A stretch of 50,030 bases of DNA from Alphaproteobacteria bacterium. GTDB lineage: Bacteria > Pseudomonadota > Alphaproteobacteria > UBA2136 > JAPPOO01. Location of the stretch: positions 1 through 50,030 of the forward strand of contig JAPPOO010000037.1 in NCBI GenBank assembly GCA_028817875.1, in the 5' to 3' direction. Positions 8,501-17,075 of the stretch are shown here, piece after piece (positions within the stretch are counted from its first letter, which is position 1; every line of letters begins with the position of its first letter). Below the pieces are notes generated by a model. That model saw only the letters and a program-made list of their open reading frames with translations. It searched no databases and was not told the origin of the DNA. A program made the position numbers and the translations under genes.

Positions 8501-10577
8501 TGGGGGAGGAGCACTGAGTTCCAATTTAGTAAGTTACAATGTAGGGTTTGGAAGAAGTGCACTAGCTAATAATGTGAGTGGACAGCAAAATATAGCGATA
8601 GGTGACCGGGCTTTGACTGGGGTTTCGGGGGTATACAGTGTTACTCGCACAATTGCTATTGGAGCTAGCGCTGGATATGAAGTAGAAACTGGTGCTGACA
8701 ATAATGTATTTATTGGTTATCGCTCTGGGCATGATGTTACCACAGGTGCTAACAACACATTTCTTGGGTACCAAGGAGGTGATAATGTTACTACAGGTTC
8801 CAACAATATTATTATCGGTCAAGATGTAAATGCCGTATCTGCTACTGCCGACGACCAACTCAATATCGGAAACACCATCTACGGTGACCTAAGTACAGAT
8901 CAAGTCGGTATTGGCGTAACCGATCCTCAAACTGCATTAGAAGTAGCCGGCACAATCTCCGCCACGGGTATAGAGGTGGCAGGTACAGTAACAGCCACCA
9001 ACTTCGTAGGTGATGGGAGTGGTTTAACAAATGTAACTGCAAGTGGTGCAGACTGGTACGACGTGACGAATATCCCGACAGGTGTGGTAAATATTAGTAA
9101 TACGGCGCTAGACGCTGCTGAGCTAGGCGAACTCCAAAATATTGACACAACAACAATTTCCGCCGCCCAGTGGGATTACGTGGGTGCCCTAGATCAAGGT
9201 CTGAGCACCACAGCGGATGTGCAATTCGCTAATTTGGATGCCAGCAGCGTCTCCATCACAGGTCATCTATCTGCAACCACCATCTCCGCCACGTACATTG
9301 AGGGGGATGGTTCGTTATTAACCAACATTGCCGCAGGTGCGGTTACAATAGGTATTGATGATTTAACAGATGCAGCAGTAGATAATACAAATAATAACGT
9401 GTTCTTAACTCATGAAGGTGGCGCTCTTATCAGTCCAACTAGTAATTTTAATACAGCGCTGGGCATAAACGCACTAGACTCTTTAGAGACTAATGCTGAT
9501 GGTAATACAGCTATTGGTTATAATGCATTAACGGCTAACACAACAGGTTATCAAAATACTGCTGTTGGTTACCGTGCACTAGCTGATACAACCACAGGGT
9601 ATTTTAACTCAGCATTTGGTCATGATGCTCTTTGGAAAAATACAACAGGCTATCGTAATACGGCATTGGGGTACGCGACTCTCAGCGAAAATACAACAGG
9701 CCGAGAAAATGTTGCAGTTGGCTATGCCAGCTTAGTAAATAATACAACAGGTATTTGGAATACAGCTGTAGGGGTAAATACTTTAAATGGGAATACAACG
9801 GCTAATGGGGGAGCGGCATTTGGCTATGGGGCATTGCAATATAATCAATTTGGTGCATACAATATAGCTATTGGTAAAGACGCTATGCACTACAATGTAA
9901 ATGGAGGTAGCAATGTAGGTATAGGATCAAATGCGCTGCGCGGGGTAAGTAGCCATAGCACAACAGGAACCGTAGCTGTTGGAGCTAATGCAGGACTTTC
10001 TATCCAAAATGGTTCAAACTACAATACGTTTGTAGGCTACCAGTCAGGTGATAGTATAACCACTGGTGCTCAAAATACTTTTTTAGGTTACCAATCTGGT
10101 CAAAATGTCACCACAGGTTCCAATAATATTGTTATTGGTCAGGCCGTAGACGCAATTTCTACCACAGCTGATGACCAACTCAATATCGGAAACACCATCT
10201 ACGGAGACCTAAGTACAGACCAAGTCGGTATCGGTATAACTGACCCGCAAGCTGCCTTAGAAGTAGCCGGTACAATTTCATCTACAGGTGTTATTGTAAC
10301 TGGAACTGTGACAGCAACAGCTTTTGTAGGAGATGGTTCTGCCCTTACAGGCATAGCTGGTGATAATTTAGGTGACCATACTGCCACCCAAGCTTTAGAT
10401 ATGGCAGGGTTTGATATAGATGCAGCGGGTACAATTTCTGCTACTGCCGTAAGTGCAACAACAGTATCAACTACAATTATTCAAGTAGGAAGCGCTTCTG
10501 TAACTTGTAGTAATGATCTTCTAGGCTCTCTTTACTACGATACTGTAACTGGAAGGATGCATATATGTCGTCCGTAA
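5520..10577 (+). CDS. giant secreted modular fibre/adhesin-like protein (1685 aa)
   Basis: Signal peptide MRNISSIVTLLFIAGVAYA. Repeated 'VGIGxxxPQxxLEVAGTIxATxFVGDGSxLTN' shaft-like modules and many YadA-head/Hep_Hag-like 'NxAxGxxAL..NTTGxxN' repeats. No beta-barrel anchor seen at the C-terminus. Confidence 0.85.
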   Translation: MRNISSIVTLLFIAGVAYAADDWANLGTVSNTVAGYLCDVTDDGKDIICEGPNPYVDSSGNVGIGTSAPQTALEVAGTISATGVEVAGTVTATNFVGDGSGLTNVSAGSADWYDVTNIPTGVVNISNTALDAAELGELQNIDTTTISAAQWDYVGALDQGLSTTADVQFANLDASSISITGHLSATTISATYIEGDGSLLTNLNPAALSGYDAARIVSGTTDITVNENTSISFTTAGTEVAVIDASGNMGIGTSDPQTSLEVAGTISATGVEVAGTVTATNFVGDGSGLTNVPVGAVSGLDTATIVSGTTNITANENTSISFTTAGTERAVITAAGDVGIGTDAPGTELEVSGTITADYFVGDGSLLTNIPAAAVSGSVGALDDLSDAITDYATAHSMYLGSGAGAAAGTTSTYNIALGENALAVNDGGDRNVAIGYNVLDANTTGQDNVGIGYQVLTDNAAGIRNIGVGYSALANNTSGQSNIALGYNALNQNATGSDNIAIGLVTLQNSTGNDNIGLGSWVLNANTSGSSNVAIGRSSLINNTTANNNTAIGFNVLYDNRIGSENVGVGSYALYDNTNARGNTGIGYNALNDNEDGNYNIAVGYNALDIASGHSVTGTVAVGYRAGYNAQSGANYNTFVGYEAGDSITTGSNNTLLGYQAGDSITTGSNNIIIGQVADAISTTADDQLNIGNTIYGDLSTDQVGIGVTAPQTALEVAGTISATGVEVAGTVTATNFVGDGSGLTNVPAGSADWYDVTNIPTGVVNISNTALDAAELGELQNIDTTTISAAQWDYVGALDQGLSTTADVQFANLDASSVSITGHLSATTISATYISGDGSLLTNIAAGAVTIGIDDLTDAAVDSTNNNVFLTHEGGTLISPTSNYNTALGLYALDALEAGADYNTALGYNALGLATTGDDNTALGYDALRNNTTGSQNTGIGSIVLQANTTGSNNTAVGDGVLRNNTTGGNNVGIGNAGTLQNNVIGSYNMAFGGGALSSNLVSYNVGFGRSALANNVSGQQNIAIGDRALTGVSGVYSVTRTIAIGASAGYEVETGADNNVFIGYRSGHDVTTGANNTFLGYQGGDNVTTGSNNIIIGQDVNAVSATADDQLNIGNTIYGDLSTDQVGIGVTDPQTALEVAGTISATGIEVAGTVTATNFVGDGSGLTNVTASGADWYDVTNIPTGVVNISNTALDAAELGELQNIDTTTISAAQWDYVGALDQGLSTTADVQFANLDASSVSITGHLSATTISATYIEGDGSLLTNIAAGAVTIGIDDLTDAAVDNTNNNVFLTHEGGALISPTSNFNTALGINALDSLETNADGNTAIGYNALTANTTGYQNTAVGYRALADTTTGYFNSAFGHDALWKNTTGYRNTALGYATLSENTTGRENVAVGYASLVNNTTGIWNTAVGVNTLNGNTTANGGAAFGYGALQYNQFGAYNIAIGKDAMHYNVNGGSNVGIGSNALRGVSSHSTTGTVAVGANAGLSIQNGSNYNTFVGYQSGDSITTGAQNTFLGYQSGQNVTTGSNNIVIGQAVDAISTTADDQLNIGNTIYGDLSTDQVGIGITDPQAALEVAGTISSTGVIVTGTVTATAFVGDGSALTGIAGDNLGDHTATQALDMAGFDIDAAGTISATAVSATTVSTTIIQVGSASVTCSNDLLGSLYYDTVTGRMHICRP
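5838..6088 (+). repeat. 251-bp stretch identical to 11789-12039
   Basis: Base-by-base comparison in the displayed sequence shows no differences over 251 nt at offset 5951. Confidence 0.9.
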
Positions 10578-10651
10578 TATATATGTTAGTAAACTTGTTG
10601 CCGTATAGAGGATGTGTTAGCGTCGATCAAGTAGAAAAAAAACAAAGAAAA

Positions 10652-13600
10652 ATGCCTCCATTGACAAAAAAATTTGTCACGGTACTGATTTTATGCAGCT
10701 CTTTCGGGGTAGTCACTTCCTACGCTCAAAGCTGGGGGAAAATCGCAACAGCAGCAACAACAACAGCAGGCTATTTATGTGATGTAACCAGTGATAGTAA
10801 AGACATCATTTGTGAAGGCCCAAACCCATACGTAGACGCAAGTGGTAATTTAGGTGTAGGCACAATTACGCCAACAACAGCTTTAGAAGTAGCCGGGGTT
10901 GTTTCTGCTAGCGCTTTTGTAGGTGATGGCTCAAGTTTGACCAACATTGCCGCAGGTGCGGTTACAATGGGTATTGATGATCTAACAGATGCAGCGGTAG
11001 ATAATACAAATAATAATGTGTTTTTAACTCATGAAGGCGGAGCAGCAGGAGCCAATAATGACTATAACATAGCTATAGGACAAACAGCTTTAGATTCACT
11101 TGACAATGATGCAACAGCCAATGCAGGGGATTGGAACGTAGCTGTAGGGTATGATGCCTTAACAAAAAATACAGTAGGACATGGTAATGTAGCGATAGGT
11201 GGGATGGATGCGCTAAGCGAGAATATCTCAGGAGACTACAATATAGGTATTGGTAGAGAGGCGTTAGAGGAAAACACTGTAGGAAGGGGAAATTTAGGAA
11301 TAGGGTACCGTGCTCTTACCTCTAACTCTGTAGGGAGTCATAATATTGGTTTGGGTTATTTAGCTTTAAACGGTATAGCAGGGCACAGTGTAACAGGTAC
11401 AGTAGCTATTGGTTATCAAGCAGGGAGCGGTGCTCAAACAGGTGGGAATTACAACACATTGATAGGTTATGAAGCTGGGGAATCAATAACAACAGGTACA
11501 AATAACGTAACATTAGGCTATGAAGCTGGAGATAATATAACAACTGGCTCTAATAACATTGTTATTGGTCAGGCAGTAGACGCCGTATCCACCACAGCCG
11601 ACGACCAACTAAACATCGGGAACACCATCTACGGAGACCTAAGCACTGACCAAGTTGGTATTGGCGTAACTGACCCACAGGTTGCTTTAGAAGTAGCAGG
11701 TACAATCTCCGCTACAGGGGTAGAGGTAGTAGGCACAGTAACAGCTACTAACTTCGTAGGTGATGGAAGTGGTTTGACAAATGTGCCAGCAGGCAGTGCA
11801 GACTGGTATGATGTAACCAACATCCCAACAGGCGTAGTCAATATTAGTAACACAGCCCTAGATGCCGCCGAGCTAGGCGAACTCCAAAATATTGACACAA
11901 CCACCATTTCCGCCGCCCAATGGGATTATGTAGGCGCCCTAGACCAAGGCCTAAGCACCACAGCAGATGTGCAATTTGCCAACCTAGATGCCAGCAGTAT
12001 CTCCATCACAGGTCACCTATCAGCAACCACCATCTCCGCAACGTACATTGAAGGTGACGGTTCACTCCTAACCAACATTGCTGCAGGTGCAGTTGCAATG
12101 GGTATTGATGATCTAGTTGACGGAGAATACAATCTAACAACAGATAATATGTTTATTGGTCACCAATATGGAACAGCTCTAACAAACAATACAGGAAATC
12201 TTGCAATTGGTGAAAATGCGTTAGATTCACTAACTGACAGCGCAACAGGTAGTGAAGGCGATTTTAATACAGCAATAGGCTTGAGTGCGTTAACTGCTAA
12301 TACAACGGGGTATAACAGTACAGTAATAGGTTATCAGGCAGCTTTAAATAATACAGTAGGAGACCGATTATTAGCAGTTGGTTCAAGTTCTCTACGTAAT
12401 AATATTGCAGGGGTTGATAATGTTGGATTAGGTGTAAGCTCTTTGCACTATAACCAAGGAGGAGACGGAAACACAGCTATTGGTGGGTATGGCGTATTAC
12501 GAGGTAATGCTGTAATGGATGTAAGTTTTAATGTAGCTATTGGTAGTGGAGCTGGCTACAATATAGCCACTGGTGCAGATAATAATGTATTGGTAGGTTA
12601 CGAGGCTGGTAACGTTGTAACAACAGGTGCCAATAACACCTTTTTTGGCTATCAAGCGGGTGATAATATTACAACTGGCGACAATAATATTGTCATTGGC
12701 GCAGGTATAGATGCTGTATCCACCACTGCTGACAATCAACTAAACATCGGAAATACTATCTACGGTGACCTAAGTACAGATCAAGTTGGTATCGGCGTAA
12801 CTGACCCCCAAACTTCCCTAGAAGTAGCAGGCACAATCTCTGCCACAGGTGTGGAGGTAGCTGGTACAGTCACAGCAACTAACTTTGTAGGTGATGGGAG
12901 CGGTTTGACAAATCTATCTGTTAGTGGAGATCAAATTGTAAGTGGTACAACCAGTGTAGTAGCAAGTGAAAATACAAGTCTAACTTTCACCACTGGTGGT
13001 ACAACAGCCATGGTAATCGGAAGTGATCAGCAGGTTGGTATCGGTACTGACACACCAAGCGATACTTTACACATCCATACAGATAACGGTAGAATTCGTT
13101 TATCTCATTCTGCCACAAATACTGTAAATCAAATTCTCTTTTACGAAGATGCCACATTACAGGCGAGCATAGGGGTTCTTGGTACGGCACATGCTGCAAC
13201 AGATCGCCAAAATAATATGGAAATTAATACACGTAATAGTGGAGATTTGATTTTCCAAACTTTGACAGGGTCGGGTAACATTGGGGTAGGAACAGATATA
13301 GCAAGTCAAACTCTAACTGTAAGTGGTACGGCTTGGATAAAAGCTGCACAGTTTGATCTTGTAGGTGGAGCCTCTGCACCAATTTCAGTGACATCAACAT
13401 CAGAAGTAGATGGTGCAGCTGGAGCAGTTCAATTTAGTGACGGGTCAAACTTTGCGTCTGATGCAACCAACTTTTTCTGGGACGATACAACCAACCGTTT
13501 AGGGCTAGGTACAGGAGCGCCAAGTGCAACTCTACATATAAGCGGTACAATGATCTTAGCTGATGGCGGAGAAAGTTGTGATGCAACAATTATAGGAGCT

Positions 13601-13945
13601 ATTAAATACACTAGTGGAGATTTGTACGTATGTGATGGTTCTTCTTGGTCTACCGTTGGAGGAAGTGCAACATCTATATCTGATAGTGATAATGATACAA
13701 TGATTACACTAGAAAATGCAGGCGATACAGATACTATCTCCTTCACAACAGCTGGAAGCGTAGCAGTAGTAATCGACAGTAGCCAAATGGTAGGTATAGG
13801 GACTGAGTCACCAAGCGAAACCTTGCATGTAAACGGAGCTGTACAAATCGCAGGGCAAAGTGCAAATGACTGTACGGCGACGGAGCACATCGGTAAAATC
13901 CATCTAAACCCAGCAACTAATAAGTTGCAATTATGTAAGCCATAA
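10652..13945 (+). CDS. second secreted modular fibre/adhesin-like protein (paralogue, ~1097 aa)
   Basis: Start set at MPPLTKKFVTVLILCSSFGVVTSYAQ, giving a signal peptide. Same N-terminal AGYLCDVTSDSKDIICEGPNPYVD domain and same modules as the preceding gene. Confidence 0.85.
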   Translation: MPPLTKKFVTVLILCSSFGVVTSYAQSWGKIATAATTTAGYLCDVTSDSKDIICEGPNPYVDASGNLGVGTITPTTALEVAGVVSASAFVGDGSSLTNIAAGAVTMGIDDLTDAAVDNTNNNVFLTHEGGAAGANNDYNIAIGQTALDSLDNDATANAGDWNVAVGYDALTKNTVGHGNVAIGGMDALSENISGDYNIGIGREALEENTVGRGNLGIGYRALTSNSVGSHNIGLGYLALNGIAGHSVTGTVAIGYQAGSGAQTGGNYNTLIGYEAGESITTGTNNVTLGYEAGDNITTGSNNIVIGQAVDAVSTTADDQLNIGNTIYGDLSTDQVGIGVTDPQVALEVAGTISATGVEVVGTVTATNFVGDGSGLTNVPAGSADWYDVTNIPTGVVNISNTALDAAELGELQNIDTTTISAAQWDYVGALDQGLSTTADVQFANLDASSISITGHLSATTISATYIEGDGSLLTNIAAGAVAMGIDDLVDGEYNLTTDNMFIGHQYGTALTNNTGNLAIGENALDSLTDSATGSEGDFNTAIGLSALTANTTGYNSTVIGYQAALNNTVGDRLLAVGSSSLRNNIAGVDNVGLGVSSLHYNQGGDGNTAIGGYGVLRGNAVMDVSFNVAIGSGAGYNIATGADNNVLVGYEAGNVVTTGANNTFFGYQAGDNITTGDNNIVIGAGIDAVSTTADNQLNIGNTIYGDLSTDQVGIGVTDPQTSLEVAGTISATGVEVAGTVTATNFVGDGSGLTNLSVSGDQIVSGTTSVVASENTSLTFTTGGTTAMVIGSDQQVGIGTDTPSDTLHIHTDNGRIRLSHSATNTVNQILFYEDATLQASIGVLGTAHAATDRQNNMEINTRNSGDLIFQTLTGSGNIGVGTDIASQTLTVSGTAWIKAAQFDLVGGASAPISVTSTSEVDGAAGAVQFSDGSNFASDATNFFWDDTTNRLGLGTGAPSATLHISGTMILADGGESCDATIIGAIKYTSGDLYVCDGSSWSTVGGSATSISDSDNDTMITLENAGDTDTISFTTAGSVAVVIDSSQMVGIGTESPSETLHVNGAVQIAGQSANDCTATEHIGKIHLNPATNKLQLCKP
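11789..12039 (+). repeat. 251-bp stretch identical to 5838-6088
   Basis: See the partner copy. Two further intragenic copies (~7770-8030 and ~9040-9300) are diverged, mostly at synonymous sites. Confidence 0.9.
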
Positions 13946-13947
13946 AA

Positions 13948-14343
13948 ATGAAAAATAGCCTTTTACTAATTTTACTTTTTACATGTTTTATATACGCAGC
14001 AAATGCTGTTTGTTCTAACCCAGCAGGGGAAGAAGGCGAGCAAATTTATAATTTAGATCATAAGGTTATGCAGTATTGTGACGGCACCAATTGGCAAGCT
14101 ATGGGGGCTATACAAAGTAATATTCAAGGCTATGAAAGGATAACAAATAATTGCGGTAGCACGACAACTTGCACGGTATCATGTTCTGCTGGAAAAGAAG
14201 TGCTAGGGGGAGGGTGTGTACTAGATGCTCCTGGTAGTGGAAGTGTATATAGAACATATCCTCCTTCCAATAGTGCTTGGGAGTGCACGACAACGGGCAC
14301 TATTGTTATTACAGCATATGCTATTTGTGCAGAAATTCAGTAG
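13948..14343 (+). CDS. small secreted Cys-rich protein, third gene of the fibre cluster
   Basis: Signal peptide MKNSLLLILLFTCFIYAANA. Motif 'GEQIYNLDHKVMQYCDGTNWQAMG' is related to segments in the two large proteins. Starts 2 nt after the preceding stop. Confidence 0.75.
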   Translation: MKNSLLLILLFTCFIYAANAVCSNPAGEEGEQIYNLDHKVMQYCDGTNWQAMGAIQSNIQGYERITNNCGSTTTCTVSCSAGKEVLGGGCVLDAPGSGSVYRTYPPSNSAWECTTTGTIVITAYAICAEIQ

Positions 14344-14344
14344 G

Positions 14345-15205
14345 TTAAACTTTTTGTACCGTTATTTCTAGCAAACGTCGCCCATCAGATTTACTGACAG
14401 AAAACTTGAGATTATCAGGTGCAAGAACAGATTCACCTTGAGTTGGAACTCTTCCGGCTAGAGAAAATATATAGCCGCTAACAGTTTCAAAATCTTCTTC
14501 GTCCATAGGTTCTGGCAAACTAAAAAAAGTTCTAAAATCTTGCATAGGCATCTTAGGGTCCAACTTATAGCTACCGTTTCCTAAAGGTAAGGGCATCATA
14601 CACGGAGCTTCTTCAGCATCTTCATCCTCTAAATCACCCACAAGCTCCCCTAACACATCTTTTAAGGTTAGTAGGCCTGCTGTGCCTCCATACTCGTCTG
14701 TAACAACAGCAATAGCAGCACGTTGCTTTTTCATACGTTGAAGTACACGGTCAACGCTTAAGGTTTCCGGTAAGAAAGTAGCAGGGCGGATGAGGTCTTT
14801 TAGCTTAAAATCAGCCTCTTTACCGACATAAGAAATAACATCCTTAAGAGAAAGAAAACCTTGGACATCATCTAAATCCTCCCCAATAACAAGCAATCGA
14901 GCTTTTCTTGAAGTTTGAAAAATTTTCAAAACCTCAGGAAAGGAACAGTCAGATTTAATAAAAACAATGTCAGAACGAGGAAGGGCAACATCATCAGCAA
15001 CAAGTGTATCTAATTGCAAAGCCGCAGAAATCAAAGAGCGCTCGTGCTCAGTAAGAGGCTCGTCTTCTTCTACTTGGTTAAGCTTGCGTAGGTTTTGCCA
15101 CTCTTGTTCTGTATCATTACTAAACAAGGCGTAAGCCTTACGTCGCCAGTGGCTTAAAAAGCTTTCCTTGCGGCCACTATCATTTGTACTGCTATCATCC
15201 ATCAT
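14345..15205 (-). CDS. corC: CBS-domain CorC/TlyC (hemolysin-like) protein
   Basis: Tandem CBS-like motifs (VIGEDLDDVQGFLSLKDVI, AIAVVTDEYGGTAGLLTLKDVLGELVGDLEDE) and CorC_HlyC C-terminal domain. Overlaps ybeY by 4 nt. Confidence 0.92.
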   Translation of the reverse strand: MMDDSSTNDSGRKESFLSHWRRKAYALFSNDTEQEWQNLRKLNQVEEDEPLTEHERSLISAALQLDTLVADDVALPRSDIVFIKSDCSFPEVLKIFQTSRKARLLVIGEDLDDVQGFLSLKDVISYVGKEADFKLKDLIRPATFLPETLSVDRVLQRMKKQRAAIAVVTDEYGGTAGLLTLKDVLGELVGDLEDEDAEEAPCMMPLPLGNGSYKLDPKMPMQDFRTFFSLPEPMDEEDFETVSGYIFSLAGRVPTQGESVLAPDNLKFSVSKSDGRRLLEITVQKV

Positions 15206-15696
15206 GGTTGGTAAGGGTTTGGTATTCCAAGTTTGTTAAGTACATGCACCTCTGCATTCTCCATAATATCAGCCTCGTTGTCTAGTATATGGTCATATCC
15301 ATACAAGTGGAGAATACCATGCACAATCAAGTGTTGTAGATGTTGTTCTATGGGTTTATTAGCTTCGTGTGCTTCCTGAGTTAAGACACCATCCGCAATA
15401 ATAATATCACCTAAATACATAATATTTTCAGAATCATCCCAAGCGTCACAGTCATCAGTAGGGAAAGATAAAACATTGGTAGGCTTATCTTTATACCTAA
15501 ATTCCGCATTTAAATTTTTGACTTCCTCATCCGAGTCAAGGCGAATACTCATGCCATAATTTTTACCGTCAGAACGTATAGGAGTAAGGGTGTTTTGAAG
15601 AGCCTCTATAGCTTCTTTAATACACTGTGCAGCTGCTGCAGTGCCAATAGAACAAGTATTTATTTCAATGGAAGGTTGGCAAGTTAATATGCTCAT
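15202..15696 (-). CDS. ybeY: endoribonuclease YbeY
   Basis: HGILHLYGYDH metal-binding motif and 'RYKDKPTNVLSFP'. Start set at MSILTCQPS; the ORF extends to 15825. Confidence 0.93.
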   Translation of the reverse strand: MSILTCQPSIEINTCSIGTAAAAQCIKEAIEALQNTLTPIRSDGKNYGMSIRLDSDEEVKNLNAEFRYKDKPTNVLSFPTDDCDAWDDSENIMYLGDIIIADGVLTQEAHEANKPIEQHLQHLIVHGILHLYGYDHILDNEADIMENAEVHVLNKLGIPNPYQP

Positions 15697-15818
15697 CAAG
15701 TGATAAACATACCTACGCTTTAGGTGAAAAATCAAGCTAAAATTACGTGGAAAAACGCACTGATATGCGCTAATCTGGCTAAAAATTAAGTAAAAAAAGA
15801 ACAAAATTAAGCAAAAAA

Positions 15819-16982
15819 ATGTCAAATTTTTTCTTCACAAGTGAAGCCGTAGCACCAGGGCACCCAGACAAAGTTGCAGACCAAATCTCAGACGCCATTT
15901 TAGATGCTTTTTTGCAGAAAGACCCTAACGCGCGTGTTGCTGTAGAAACATTAGTAACAACAAACCACGTAACGCTTGCAGGTGAAGTGCGCAGTACCTT
16001 TACGCCAAATTATGACCGCATTGTACGCCAAACAATTAAAGAGATAGGCTACACAAAGGCGATTCAGTCAGATTTCAATTGCGATGACGTCGTAATAAAT
16101 AACCATATTCATGAACAAGCGTCAGAAATTGCCCAAGGGGTAGACGCAGGCGACCGCAAAAGCGAAGGAGCAGGAGACCAAGGAATAATGTTTGGTTTTG
16201 CAATAGCGGAGACAAATCCTCAGCTGATGCCTGCACCGCTATATTACGCGCATGAATTGCTACGCAAACTACAACAACACCGCCTAAAGGATAATCGCCT
16301 AAGGCCAGATGCCAAATCTCAATTAACATTTGAGTACGAAGACGGAAAGCCAAAAAGGGTACACACTCTGCTGGTTTCCCATCAACACGCGCAGGATTTA
16401 TTAAAAGACGAGCTAACGGATATCGTCCTAAAAACAGCAAAACCGCTATTGGGAAATATGCTAGATGAGCAAACACGTATATTAGTAAACCCAACAGGCT
16501 CATTTGTTTACGGAGGGCCAGCGCAGGATACAGGTTTAACAGGCCGCAAAATCATTGTAGATACCTATGGTGGTATGGCACACCACGGTGGCGGAGCCTT
16601 TAGCGGAAAAGACCCGACAAAGGTAGACCGTTCTGCTGCGTACATTGCACGCTATCTTGCTAAAAATATTGTTGCAGCAAATTTAGCCTACGTATGTGAA
16701 ATTCAATTGTGTTACGCCATTGGCGTACCTGAGCCTTTAGCTATTTACGTTAACACCTTTGGGACGGCAGATGAGGGGATGGACGAAAAGCTATCTCATA
16801 TACTTCCAAAAATAGTAGACTTAACGCCGCGGGGCATACGGACAACCTTAGGTCTAGGTGCACCCATTTACCGTGCAACAGCAGCGGGCTGCCATTTTGG
16901 CCGCGCTCCTGACCACGATGGTGTAGGTACCTACAGTTGGGAAAAAACAGACCTTGTACAGAAAATTCAAGACAGTCTGTAA
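15819..16982 (+). CDS. metK: S-adenosylmethionine synthetase
   Basis: FFTSEAVAPGHPDKVADQISDAILD, GAGDQGIMFGFA, GGGAFSGKDPTKVDRSAAY. Confidence 0.97.
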   Translation: MSNFFFTSEAVAPGHPDKVADQISDAILDAFLQKDPNARVAVETLVTTNHVTLAGEVRSTFTPNYDRIVRQTIKEIGYTKAIQSDFNCDDVVINNHIHEQASEIAQGVDAGDRKSEGAGDQGIMFGFAIAETNPQLMPAPLYYAHELLRKLQQHRLKDNRLRPDAKSQLTFEYEDGKPKRVHTLLVSHQHAQDLLKDELTDIVLKTAKPLLGNMLDEQTRILVNPTGSFVYGGPAQDTGLTGRKIIVDTYGGMAHHGGGAFSGKDPTKVDRSAAYIARYLAKNIVAANLAYVCEIQLCYAIGVPEPLAIYVNTFGTADEGMDEKLSHILPKIVDLTPRGIRTTLGLGAPIYRATAAGCHFGRAPDHDGVGTYSWEKTDLVQKIQDSL

Positions 16983-17075
16983 CCCGTGCTTCCCTTGCCA
17001 CGCAGTAGGAGAGATTTAAAGGAAGTTTCCCACAGCCCATTGCCGTAAAGAGAAGAGTTGTGTACGTTAGGGTAT

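Noticed and set aside
5659-13890. Many antisense ORFs (e.g. 5681-5956, 7607-7876, 11629-11907, 13429-13890) inside the fibre genes
   Set aside because: They recur with the same sequence because they are shadows of the repeated coding modules; no RBS or independent domain.
5520-13945. CRISPR or minisatellite interpretation of the repeats
   Set aside because: Repeats are long, coding, in frame and interrupted by coding variation, with no short repeat-spacer periodicity.
5520-14343. Prophage tail-fibre locus
   Set aside because: No phage structural, lysis or integrase genes nearby; genes have signal peptides and sit between lnt and corC. Not fully excluded without homology search.
15697-15818. 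SAM-responsive riboswitch upstream of metK
   Set aside because: No recognisable SAM-I/II/SAH core motif could be read in the short AT-rich intergenic region.
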